Assembly (NCBI GenBank): GCA_023388055.1
Contig: JAEWGW010000011.1
Span: 248,001 to 312,000 of the forward strand
Direction of reading: 5' to 3'
DNA from: Bacillota bacterium
Lineage (GTDB): Bacteria; Bacillota; Bacilli; Paenibacillales; NBRC-103111
DNA length: 64,000 bases
How positions within the stretch are numbered: the first letter of the stretch is position 1; each line of letters opens with the position of its first letter. The notes below the pieces were generated by a model, which saw only the letters and a list, made by a program, of their open reading frames with translations, was not told where the DNA came from and ran no database searches. The position numbers and the translations under genes are program-made. Of this stretch, positions 43,823-51,096 are shown one piece after another.

Positions 43823-44626
43823 TTATAATGTGCGGACAACGCCGCCGTCGATTGTGTGCTCGGCGCCGACAATGTAGGAAGCGCGGTCAGATACTAGAAA
43901 AGCAACGAGTTCTGCTACTTCCTCCGGGTGCGCTGCTCGTCCTATTGGAATACCGCCGAGGGAATCCATCAAAGCCTGCACCGCGTCGTTATAATCGCAT
44001 CCGCGTTCCTCTGCCATCCGCTCGATTAGTCTTTCAGCAGACTTTGTTTCGGTGAAGCCGGGTGCAACGCTGTTAACGCGGATGCCCTTGGGTGCAAGTT
44101 CCGTTGCAAGCGCCTTACTGTAATTTCCAAGCGCAGCTTTGGCTGCTGAATACACCATCGTATCTTCTCCGGGGAAGCGCCGCCGTATGGATGTGACATG
44201 AAGGATAACACCATAGCCTTGCTTAATCATTGGCGGCAGCAGCCCGCGGTCCAGCCGGACAGCAGCGAATAAATTAGTTTCAAACGTCTGCTGCCAGTCT
44301 GCATCGGATTGCTTAAGAACGCCGCCAGCCGGGGTTGTAGAGCTTCCTACATTGTTGATGAGAATATCGACGCCGCCAAAGCGTTCAAGTATATGATCCA
44401 CAATCTTTGTGGTGCCATCTGGCGTGCTGACATCCGCTTGGATAAATAAATCCGATCCCTTTAATTCATCCGGAGTCGTTCGAGCTGTTGTAATGACTGT
44501 AGCTCCAGCTTTTGTAAGGCGGGTTACAATTGATTCCCCTATACCTCCGTTGGTACCACCAGTAACAAGGATATGCTTACCTTCTAATTCTTTGGGATCA
44601 ACAAATAAATGGTTGATTTTCTCCAT
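43823..44626 (-). CDS. Short-chain dehydrogenase/reductase (SDR)
   Basis: 267 residues from ATG 44626 behind AGGAGG. Classical SDR: cofactor loop TGGTNGGIGE (about 22-31), NNVGSS after strand 4, catalytic Ser in LHVTSIRRR, and YSAAKAAL with Tyr-x-x-x-Lys. The C-terminus has NSVAPGFTETK and ends IDGGVVRTL. It oxidises or reduces a small alcohol or ketone with NAD(P)(H). It heads a two-gene operon with the SnoaL-like protein, a combination common in small-molecule modification. A palindrome upstream (44685-44714) may bind a repressor. Confidence 0.9.
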   Translation of the reverse strand: MEKINHLFVDPKELEGKHILVTGGTNGGIGESIVTRLTKAGATVITTARTTPDELKGSDLFIQADVSTPDGTTKIVDHILERFGGVDILINNVGSSTTPAGGVLKQSDADWQQTFETNLFAAVRLDRGLLPPMIKQGYGVILHVTSIRRRFPGEDTMVYSAAKAALGNYSKALATELAPKGIRVNSVAPGFTETKSAERLIERMAEERGCDYNDAVQALMDSLGGIPIGRAAHPEEVAELVAFLVSDRASYIVGAEHTIDGGVVRTL

Positions 44627-44684
44627 TCATGAAACCTCCTATTATTCGTTTTATTCAGTTAATTACCATTATCACTATAAAGGA

Positions 44685-44714
44685 CATAACATGACGACAG
44701 TACGTCAGGTTATG
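44685..44714. promoter_or_regulatory. Inverted repeat between SDR and nucleotidyltransferase genes
   Basis: CATAACATGACG (44685) and CGTCAGGTTATG (ending 44714) form 12-bp arms with one mismatch around a 6-bp centre. Operator candidate for the divergent region; no regulator gene is adjacent. Confidence 0.55.
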
Positions 44715-44774
44715 TGATTTTTTCATCACCAGCCAAGTTGTTGTTAACTTCAGAAGTGATTAGGAGGAGTCTAT

Positions 44775-45527
44775 ATGATATTAGAAAAAGTTATAAATAG
44801 AGTTGTAATACAAAGTGAATATAAGGATTTAGTTGATGAGTATATGGATAATATACTTACCGAATTCAAAGGTAAAATTCATAGCATTTATATGTGTGGC
44901 TCGATTCCAAAAGGAACTGCTACACCTTTTAAGTCAGATGCAGACTTTACTATTGTGTGTGTTAATCCCAAAGATATTGATTACGAAAGATTGTCAGCTA
45001 TTAAAGACAGGCTTTTGGAAGAATATCCGGTAGTAACTAAGATTGATACGATCATTTGCTCGATTGACGATGTATTAAGTAAACCCAATGAGTGGGGTTT
45101 TTGGGTTAAGATAATTTGTGTTTGTGTATATGGTGATGACGTTGGTGAAAAAGTACCACCGATAATTATTTCTCCGAAGTTCATTTTAGACTTAAATACA
45201 GAGACCAAGGAGGAAGTAGCTCGTATACATAATTTACTTTCTAATGCTAGTGATAACTCATTGAAAACTAGGTATATGAAAGGTTACTCTAAGAGATTAA
45301 TTCGTGCATTATACTCTTTGGTGTTAGAAGATACAGGTGTATGGCAAGATGATATTATTGAGATGAAGAATGCCATATTAACCAATTGTGAGATTAACCC
45401 CGCTTTAGTTAATTATCTGTATGCGTGTTACTTGGATAGTCATGTAGGTGTTGAAGAGTTTCTGGGAATTGCAGATGAAGTATATAGCTATTTTGAGAAG
45501 GCCTTACATGCAATGGCTGCTTCCTAG
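44775..45527 (+). CDS. Nucleotidyltransferase-domain protein
   Basis: 250 residues from ATG 44775 behind AGGAGGAG. The N-terminal polymerase-beta-type domain has GSIPKGTATPFKSDADFTIV: the G-S motif followed by the metal-binding D-x-D. The C-terminal half is helical. The size and order resemble aminoglycoside or lincosamide nucleotidyltransferases, but also MNT-type proteins, so antibiotic resistance is only one option. AT-rich coding. It lies 28 nt upstream of a VOC protein in the same direction. Confidence 0.75.
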   Translation: MILEKVINRVVIQSEYKDLVDEYMDNILTEFKGKIHSIYMCGSIPKGTATPFKSDADFTIVCVNPKDIDYERLSAIKDRLLEEYPVVTKIDTIICSIDDVLSKPNEWGFWVKIICVCVYGDDVGEKVPPIIISPKFILDLNTETKEEVARIHNLLSNASDNSLKTRYMKGYSKRLIRALYSLVLEDTGVWQDDIIEMKNAILTNCEINPALVNYLYACYLDSHVGVEEFLGIADEVYSYFEKALHAMAAS

Positions 45528-45555
45528 AAATAATTTATGACAGGGGCTGAGTGGT

Positions 45556-45951
45556 ATGATAAATGGAAGAGTCTTAGGAATCGCATATAATGTCATTCCG
45601 GTTAAAGATGCAAAAAAATCGGCAGAATGGTTTGTCAGTCACTTTGGTTTTAATATTCGAAACGATAGAGGAAATTATATAAGTTTATTCAGGGATAACC
45701 GTCCAATACTTGATTTAATTGAGTCTGATAATGATACAAGAGCGGTTTTCGAAGTAAACGGACGGTCGAGGTGGATTGTAACATTTTTTACAGATGATAT
45801 TGAAGCATTACACATGAGACTAACATCTGAAGGAGTTACAACCAGACCAATTAGCAATGAAGGTATTTACGGCAAGTTTTTTGTTTTTGAGGACTTGGAT
45901 GGTAACTTATTTGATGTCTGGGAGCATAAAGATTGTGAGTTGATTTTTTGA
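45556..45951 (+). CDS. VOC family (glyoxalase/bleomycin-resistance fold) protein
   Basis: 131 residues, one VOC module of two beta-alpha-beta-beta-beta units: NVIPVKDAKKSAEWFVSHFG at the start, VTFFTDDIEALHMRLTSEGV in the middle and FVFEDLDGNLFDVWEH near the end, where the FDVWEH Glu is a likely metal ligand. VOC proteins cover lyases, dioxygenases and antibiotic-binding proteins; the substrate is open. It is co-directional with the nucleotidyltransferase just upstream. Confidence 0.85.
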   Translation: MINGRVLGIAYNVIPVKDAKKSAEWFVSHFGFNIRNDRGNYISLFRDNRPILDLIESDNDTRAVFEVNGRSRWIVTFFTDDIEALHMRLTSEGVTTRPISNEGIYGKFFVFEDLDGNLFDVWEHKDCELIF

Positions 45952-46036
45952 AAAAACAAGCTAAGCGAACGTGAAACGTTAATTCAACAACACAGCGGCA
46001 GTCTGCTGTACAGTTTGCGTCTACTCTGTGAGGAGG

Positions 46037-46066
46037 GGCGTACTCCGTATGGAGTGCATGAATTCT
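46037..46066 (+). CRISPR. Degenerate single CRISPR repeat upstream of cas6
   Basis: Contains TACTCCGTATGGAGTGCATG, matching the centre of the array repeat (palindromic stem kept), with decayed ends. It lies 38 bp before the cas6 start. No spacer flanks it. Confidence 0.65.
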
Positions 46067-46103
46067 GCACGAGATCTGAAGTTTTATTGGATTGGAGAAT
46101 GCT

Positions 46104-46991
46104 ATGGAATCTAAACCGCCGCTTTTTTCACTAGAGTATCTTCCGCTTTTGATCCGTCTGGAATGTAGGGAATCTGCCAGCTTGCCCCCTTTCCTGGGGT
46201 CTACGCTCCATGGTGTGTTAGGGTGGGCGTTGACGCGGCATCCGGCCTTGTATACGTATTTGTTCGAGAACAAACGGTTCGGAGGATCGGGACAGGACAT
46301 TGTGAATCCTTATATCATTGAGCCGATCCGGACGAAAGCCCAATATCAACCGGGTGAGCAGTTACACTTCAGGCTGATCCTGATCGGGGAGGCCATCCGA
46401 TATGCGGAAGATGTGGTTCAAGTGTTGGCTCAGGTTCGGCATTTCCGCTTTGGGGCGGCGCGTTGCCTTTTTGAACTGCGGGATATTCTTCATGGTGACC
46501 AGTATGGGCCAATATGGCAGGGAGGCGACTTCCAGACATCGGCTCTCGTACCGGAAAATATCGTAGATGCGTCCGCAGAAGAGCAGGCTTCCTGGTGCTC
46601 TGTGCATTTGATCACCCCGCTTCGCATACGCCGTGGCGGTGAGCTGGTGCAGCAGTTGAATTTCCCCACTCTGATCCGGAGCATTACCAAGCGTGTAAAC
46701 CTGCTCACCGAACGATATGGAGGAATGACGGATGCTGCCGCTGCGGCCCAAGCCTGCGAGCAAGCGGGAGATATTCGCATGGTTTCCCACGCGCTTTATT
46801 TGAACCGGATGCACCGTTATTCCAACCGGAAGCAGGAGTCACTGGACTGGAGCGGGCTGTTGGGGGCGATGACCTTCGAGGGGGATCTCACACAGTTCAC
46901 GCCTTGGCTTCACGCTGCCCGTGTTCTGCATATTGGGCGCAACTCGACCTTTGGCTGTGGCCAGGTGGACGTGGTATGGCGCTTTATGTAG
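46104..46991 (+). CDS. cas6: CRISPR pre-crRNA endoribonuclease Cas6
   Basis: 295 residues from ATG 46104 (TTGGAGAA upstream). RAMP-type protein with two ferredoxin-like folds: N-terminal LIRLECRESASLPPFLGSTL, a central LITPLRIRRGG strand, and the C-terminal glycine-rich loop HIGRNSTFGCGQVDV, the mark of Cas6. Cas6 cuts pre-crRNA within repeats. It lies between two arrays, but no cas1, cas2, cas3, cas5, cas7, cas8 or cas10 is visible in the window. The nearby repeats look like type I-C, whose processing is normally done by Cas5, not Cas6, so the partnership is unusual. The catalytic residues cannot be assigned with certainty. Confidence 0.85.
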   Translation: MESKPPLFSLEYLPLLIRLECRESASLPPFLGSTLHGVLGWALTRHPALYTYLFENKRFGGSGQDIVNPYIIEPIRTKAQYQPGEQLHFRLILIGEAIRYAEDVVQVLAQVRHFRFGAARCLFELRDILHGDQYGPIWQGGDFQTSALVPENIVDASAEEQASWCSVHLITPLRIRRGGELVQQLNFPTLIRSITKRVNLLTERYGGMTDAAAAAQACEQAGDIRMVSHALYLNRMHRYSNRKQESLDWSGLLGAMTFEGDLTQFTPWLHAARVLHIGRNSTFGCGQVDVVWRFM

Positions 46992-47056
46992 TGCGCGGCA
47001 CTTTATTTAAATACCATTGTGAAGTTTGAGTGGACTATGAGCAACAGATTCATTAC

Positions 47057-47237
47057 GGTGCGAATGTCAAGCTCCCATAAAAACCCCGGTTCCTTCGCAC
47101 CTCATATTCTGTCGAATTTGCCGACTAAATTTCATTTTCCTCTATTGTCAATATCTATGCTATACTTTCTGTAATAGCAAATTGGTTAAACAGGCTGAAA
47201 AGATCTCACATTTCGCTTGATCAAGCCTGTTTTTGCA
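47057..47237 (+). promoter_or_regulatory. Leader of CRISPR array 2
   Basis: 181 bp homologous to the array 1 leader: GGTGCGAA (47057)/TTCGCACC (47094) inverted repeat, TATACTTTCT at 47161. A 9-bp stem (47188-47196 with 47224-47232) followed by a T-run sits directly before repeat 1, resembling an intrinsic terminator. Confidence 0.8.
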
Positions 47238-48142
47238 GTCGCACTTCATATGGAGTGCGTGGATTGAAATTCGTGGACGTAGAAGGCTACGTGGTTGATG
47301 ACACGTCGCACTTCATATGGAGTGCGTGGATTGAAATACAAAACTCTGGACCAAGAACGATTCAAACGGGAGTCGCACTTCATATGGAGTGCGTGGATTG
47401 AAATCCTTGTTGATATCCAGCAGGTAATGGGCAATGACGGTCGCACTTCATATGGAGTGCGTGGATTGAAATCGCTCTACTCTCCACATCGTCGCTATAC
47501 TTATCAGTCGCACTTCATATGGAGTGCGTGGATTGAAATGTGGTTATCTTTGACGAAATCGGCGGTTTTGAGTGTCGCACTTCGTATGGAGTGCGTGGAT
47601 TGAAATCGCCTGATGGACGACCCATCCGTTCGCCATAAGGTCGCACTTCGTATGGAGTGCGTGGATTGAAATCATTCCGCTATGTCCGTTCGCAGGCTCT
47701 TGGTTGTCGCACTTCGTATGGAGTGCGTGGATTGAAATGGTCTCCCAACCATCTGGCCGTCTTAGTAGTTGCCTGTCGCACTTCGTATGGAGTGCGTGGA
47801 TTGAAATTCGGTAAGGTTAGGGTAAACAGCAGCATACATGTGTCGCACTTCGTATGGAGTGCGTGGATTGAAATAGCACTCCAAGTGTTATGTTTTGCAT
47901 CAGGATAAAGTCGCACTTCGTATGGAGTGAGTGGATTGAAATTCTGGACCCACCAGCAGTGAGCAGATGACCTGGAGTCGCACTTCGTATGGAGTGCGTG
48001 GATTGAAATAACGCCGGAGTGAACCGAACGACTAGCCAGATCGTCGCACTTCGTATGGAGTGCGTGGATTGAAATTTTGGGAAGATTGCCCTGAATCAAC
48101 AAAGCTTTGGTCGCACTTCGTATGAATTGTGTGAATTGCGCG
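47238..48142 (+). CRISPR. CRISPR array 2: 14 repeats, 13 spacers
   Basis: 33-nt repeats starting GTCGCACTTC and ending GTGGATTGAAAT; spacers are 33-36 nt. Repeat starts: 47238, 47305, 47372, 47440, 47507, 47574, 47640, 47706, 47775, 47842, 47910, 47977, 48043, 48110. Repeats 1-5 read CATATGG and 6-13 CGTATGG; repeat 11 has GAGTGAG and repeat 14 is badly decayed, so the leader is on the left. It differs from array 1 by CACTTC versus CACTCC. Type I-C appearance. Confidence 0.97.
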
Positions 48143-48219
48143 GCGGAGAGTATCGAAGCATTCTTATAATCAAAGATTATCAAGGCGAACAAAGCACGAG
48201 GAGGAGAATGTAAACTTAG

Positions 48220-48771
48220 GTGATGAAGGAGGTAGTGGTTGATTTGAAGCGAAGGTTAGAAAAAAGATTGGCTTATTTATATTCTGGGGAATTATTTTCG
48301 ATAATCACGTTTGTGCCCGTTGGTTTTATCGTCAATCATCAATTTCCCAATCTCCACTTGTATGGGCTGTATTCATTTTGGATATCATTTCTCCTGTTAG
48401 AGTTTCTTTTATTACAAGGAACGGTTTATTGGTATGTAAAGCTTAAAAGACTCCGAAAGGAGAATAATCCTCTAGCTCCATTGAAGGTTATTCGACAGTT
48501 ATATGGTTTAAAGAAGGTGAATGTTATTATGATTTCTACTGCAATGGTTGTATTTGCTATCGATTTCATTAAATGGTATCCATCTCTGCCAGTAGGAGGT
48601 TTGCTCGTCACCTTCTTTATATATGGTTTTGCTATTATAGAGTTTATTAACTATTTTTATTTTCAACTCTCTTATGATAATGTCTCCGATATTAAAAAAT
48701 TGGTAAGAAGTAGAAAGTTGAAGGTTTCCTCTATGAATAAAGAATTTAAACGAATGGCTACGGATGCCTGA
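48220..48771 (+). CDS. Membrane protein of unknown function
   Basis: 183 residues from ATG 48220. TTG 48244 is possible and has the perfect AAGGAGGT site 10 nt upstream, so the true protein may be 8 residues shorter. Four hydrophobic helices, among them FSIITFVPVGFIVNH, FWISFLLLEFLLLQ, VIMISTAMVVFAIDF and LLVTFFIYGFAIIEF, with a basic C-terminus. No family recognised. It follows the end of CRISPR array 2 and is AT-rich. Confidence 0.7.
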   Translation: MMKEVVVDLKRRLEKRLAYLYSGELFSIITFVPVGFIVNHQFPNLHLYGLYSFWISFLLLEFLLLQGTVYWYVKLKRLRKENNPLAPLKVIRQLYGLKKVNVIMISTAMVVFAIDFIKWYPSLPVGGLLVTFFIYGFAIIEFINYFYFQLSYDNVSDIKKLVRSRKLKVSSMNKEFKRMATDA

Positions 48772-48889
48772 CGTGCATTTAGCTCCTATGAAAATTCAAA
48801 AGGGTTAGCTCCCTACCGTTTCAATGGTATAGCAACCAAATATTATAAGATAATTAAAATTTTGTGATAATCTATAAGAGGGGGTATAT

Positions 48890-49339
48890 ATGCGTTACTT
48901 TCTCAAATTCAATGCTTTAAGTGCTATCTTCGCTTTGTTTCCATTTATATGGAGTGAATTGGTAGTGAATGTTTATCGAATCAATCGTATTACTGGAGTT
49001 GATATAGTATTTATCAATAGGATCAGTTTAATTACTGGCCTTTTATGTTTTTCTTTATTAATCGTTATGTTCGTGTTTATGATACAAAAGCGATTTCTCC
49101 CCTTAAGGAGAACAAATTTATTGTTCGGTTTGTCCTGGATTCCTTATTACTTCCTGTACATCCTTTTATTCTCTTCCCAATTTCCAATGAATGAACAAGC
49201 AGATAAAGCAAGCCCTGCTTCTGGGTTAATTATCATTGCAGGTTTATTGATCTATATTTTTATATTGACTGGTATGAATGCTATCGCTTTATTTTCTAAA
49301 GAACACTTTTCATGTGAAGGGAAGCAACAACTCAAATAA
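48890..49339 (+). CDS. Membrane protein of unknown function
   Basis: 149 residues from ATG 48890 with AGAGGGGG upstream. Four hydrophobic helices (LSAIFALFPFIWSELV, ISLITGLLCFSLLIVMFVFM, LSWIPYYFLYILLFSS, LIIIAGLLIYIFILTGM). No recognisable domain. It may belong with the preceding membrane protein, though 118 bp separate them. Confidence 0.68.
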   Translation: MRYFLKFNALSAIFALFPFIWSELVVNVYRINRITGVDIVFINRISLITGLLCFSLLIVMFVFMIQKRFLPLRRTNLLFGLSWIPYYFLYILLFSSQFPMNEQADKASPASGLIIIAGLLIYIFILTGMNAIALFSKEHFSCEGKQQLK

Positions 49340-49463
49340 CCGCCTTTCACCAAGGTGGTTTTTCTTTTGGCTAAAAATCAACATCATGGTGAATTGTGAA
49401 ACATTCTCCGGGTCCTCACCGTCAAGTAACCAAAAGGAATTACGATGAGGAGGGGAGAGCAGC

Positions 49464-50063
49464 ATGAAATTTGGGCTTACGCTCATATTGGTTTTTCTGG
49501 CCCTGGCGGGCTGTACGAAGAACGAAGGGACTTCCCTGCCTTCCGCTCCTGTTTCAGAAAGCAGCATGAATGAAAGCGAAACGTTGGATACCTATGGGGA
49601 CTCCCTTATTGATTTATCGTATGAGCAGACCTTCACATTCGTCCTGAAATACGGCTACGGGCAAGTACGCGGGAATGTCATTGATACAGTGGACAACCGA
49701 GTGGTGAAGGATCTTTTGAATGGGGAAGTTGCCGAGGTGAATGATTTTGTATTAACTCCTGAAGAACAGAGTGCCATCTATAAGGGGATGCTTGTGGCCA
49801 GTTATCAGATGCCGAAGGAATTAACCCTAGCCTGCAACATGAAGCCCCATATCCGTTATGATCTGAAGGTGAATACACCGCAGGACGACTACCGGTATCA
49901 ATGGAGCGAGTGTGATAAAAGCCGGGATGGGGAGGCAATGACCCGGTTGGTGAATCGGATCATAGAAGTGGTGCAGGCCCGCAAGGAGTACCAGGAGCTG
50001 CCCCCGGTGGTGGGAGGAGTTGCTCATGCATTCCCGTCCAATCCAACCAACAAAGCTGGATAA
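49464..50063 (+). CDS. Lipoprotein of unknown function
   Basis: 199 residues from ATG 49464 behind AGGAGGGGAG. A lipoprotein signal (LTLILVFLALAGC, lipobox LAGC, Cys 17) predicts anchoring to the outer face of the membrane. The C-terminal 45 residues (YQWSECDKSRDG ... QARKEYQELPP) recur in the small lipoprotein encoded just downstream. The middle part is unique. The 14-nt gap to the next gene suggests an operon. No known family. Confidence 0.75.
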   Translation: MKFGLTLILVFLALAGCTKNEGTSLPSAPVSESSMNESETLDTYGDSLIDLSYEQTFTFVLKYGYGQVRGNVIDTVDNRVVKDLLNGEVAEVNDFVLTPEEQSAIYKGMLVASYQMPKELTLACNMKPHIRYDLKVNTPQDDYRYQWSECDKSRDGEAMTRLVNRIIEVVQARKEYQELPPVVGGVAHAFPSNPTNKAG

Positions 50064-50077
50064 AGGAGGACCGGGGA

Positions 50078-50332
50078 ATGAAGCCTGTTTTATTGCTTAT
50101 GTTGATTGTCGGTGTGCTGGTGGGCTGTGCAAGAACGGGGCAGGGCGTGAAGACAGCGGAAGGGAATGGAAGCGCCACACATAGCCCGGATGTGCATCAG
50201 TATCAATGGAGCCAATGTGACCGGAGTCCGGACGGGCTGGACATGCTGAAGGTAGCGAATACGATTGCTGAATTGATCCAGGCCCGGAAGGAATACCAGG
50301 AGCTGCCGCCTGCCCAGGGAGGCTACCAGTGA
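50078..50332 (+). CDS. Mini-lipoprotein, paralogue of the preceding gene's C-terminus
   Basis: 84 residues from ATG 50078 behind AAAGGAGGA. Lipobox LVGC. After a 20-residue Gly/Ser linker it consists only of the shared tail: YQWSQCDRSPDG ... IQARKEYQELPPAQGG. It looks like a truncated duplicate that kept the signal and the C-terminal unit. Convergent with the ABC ATPase gene with one nucleotide between the stop codons. Confidence 0.75.
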   Translation: MKPVLLLMLIVGVLVGCARTGQGVKTAEGNGSATHSPDVHQYQWSQCDRSPDGLDMLKVANTIAELIQARKEYQELPPAQGGYQ

Positions 50333-50333
50333 C

Positions 50334-51092
50334 CTAAATGCCGACAGCCGCCATGCCGGCGAGAACCTGCTCTCCCCGGGCCACTATATCCCGGTGACTG
50401 AACCTCTCTAAAGTCAGCTCGGAGACGATGCTTCCGTCCTTGGTAAACAGAACTCTATCCGCTCTGGCTGCGACCTTGGGGTCGTGGGTCACCAGCAAGA
50501 TAGCGGTGCCTTCCTGGTTGATGCCCGCCAGCAGGCTCATGATATCCTCGGCCGCTTTGGAGTTGAGGGCACCGGTGGGTTCGTCGGCAAAGAGGATCTC
50601 CGGTGCATTCATCAAGGCGCGGCAGATGCCGGCCCGCTGGAGCTGGCCACCTGAAACCTCGGTGGTATCCCTGGTTTCCAGCCCGGTAATCCCGGTTTGG
50701 TTCATCAGGGTTATTGCTCTTTGGGTGAGCTTCTCCCGATCCTTCTTTCCCTTGCACGTGCCGGGGAGAAGAATGTTATCCAGAATATTCAAGTTCCTCA
50801 GCATAGTTGGCTGCTGGAAGATAAAGCCCATTTTGGTCCGGCGTAGGTTGGCCAACGCATTCTCACGGAGCTTCGACAGCTCAACATCTCCCAGCTTCAC
50901 CGATCCGCTTGTAATCCCGTCCATACCGCTGAGCGCGAATAGCAGGGTGGACTTCCCCGAGCCGGAGGGCCCCATCACAGCAATAAACTCGCCCGTGGCG
51001 ATATCCACATGGACTCCGTTCAACGCCTTGATCGTCTCGTTCCCCTTGCCGAAGGTTTTTACGATATGTCTGCCTGTAAGGATGTGCTTCAT
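50334..51092 (-). CDS. ABC transporter ATPase (MacB/BceA type)
   Basis: 252 residues. Walker A GPSGSGKST (about 40-48), Q-loop FIFQQPTML, signature VSGGQLQRAGI, Walker B EILFADEPTGALN and H-loop LVTHD. The EPTGALN sequence is typical of ATPases that serve FtsX-type permeases in lipoprotein release or antimicrobial peptide response. ATG 51092 follows GGAGGC. It starts 4 nt after the permease stop codon, so both belong to one operon with the two-component genes upstream. Confidence 0.95.
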   Translation of the reverse strand: MKHILTGRHIVKTFGKGNETIKALNGVHVDIATGEFIAVMGPSGSGKSTLLFALSGMDGITSGSVKLGDVELSKLRENALANLRRTKMGFIFQQPTMLRNLNILDNILLPGTCKGKKDREKLTQRAITLMNQTGITGLETRDTTEVSGGQLQRAGICRALMNAPEILFADEPTGALNSKAAEDIMSLLAGINQEGTAILLVTHDPKVAARADRVLFTKDGSIVSELTLERFSHRDIVARGEQVLAGMAAVGI

Positions 51093-51096
51093 CCGG

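Noticed and set aside
44409..44717. Plus-strand frame opposite the SDR gene
   Set aside because: Shadow of a well-supported SDR with all catalytic motifs.
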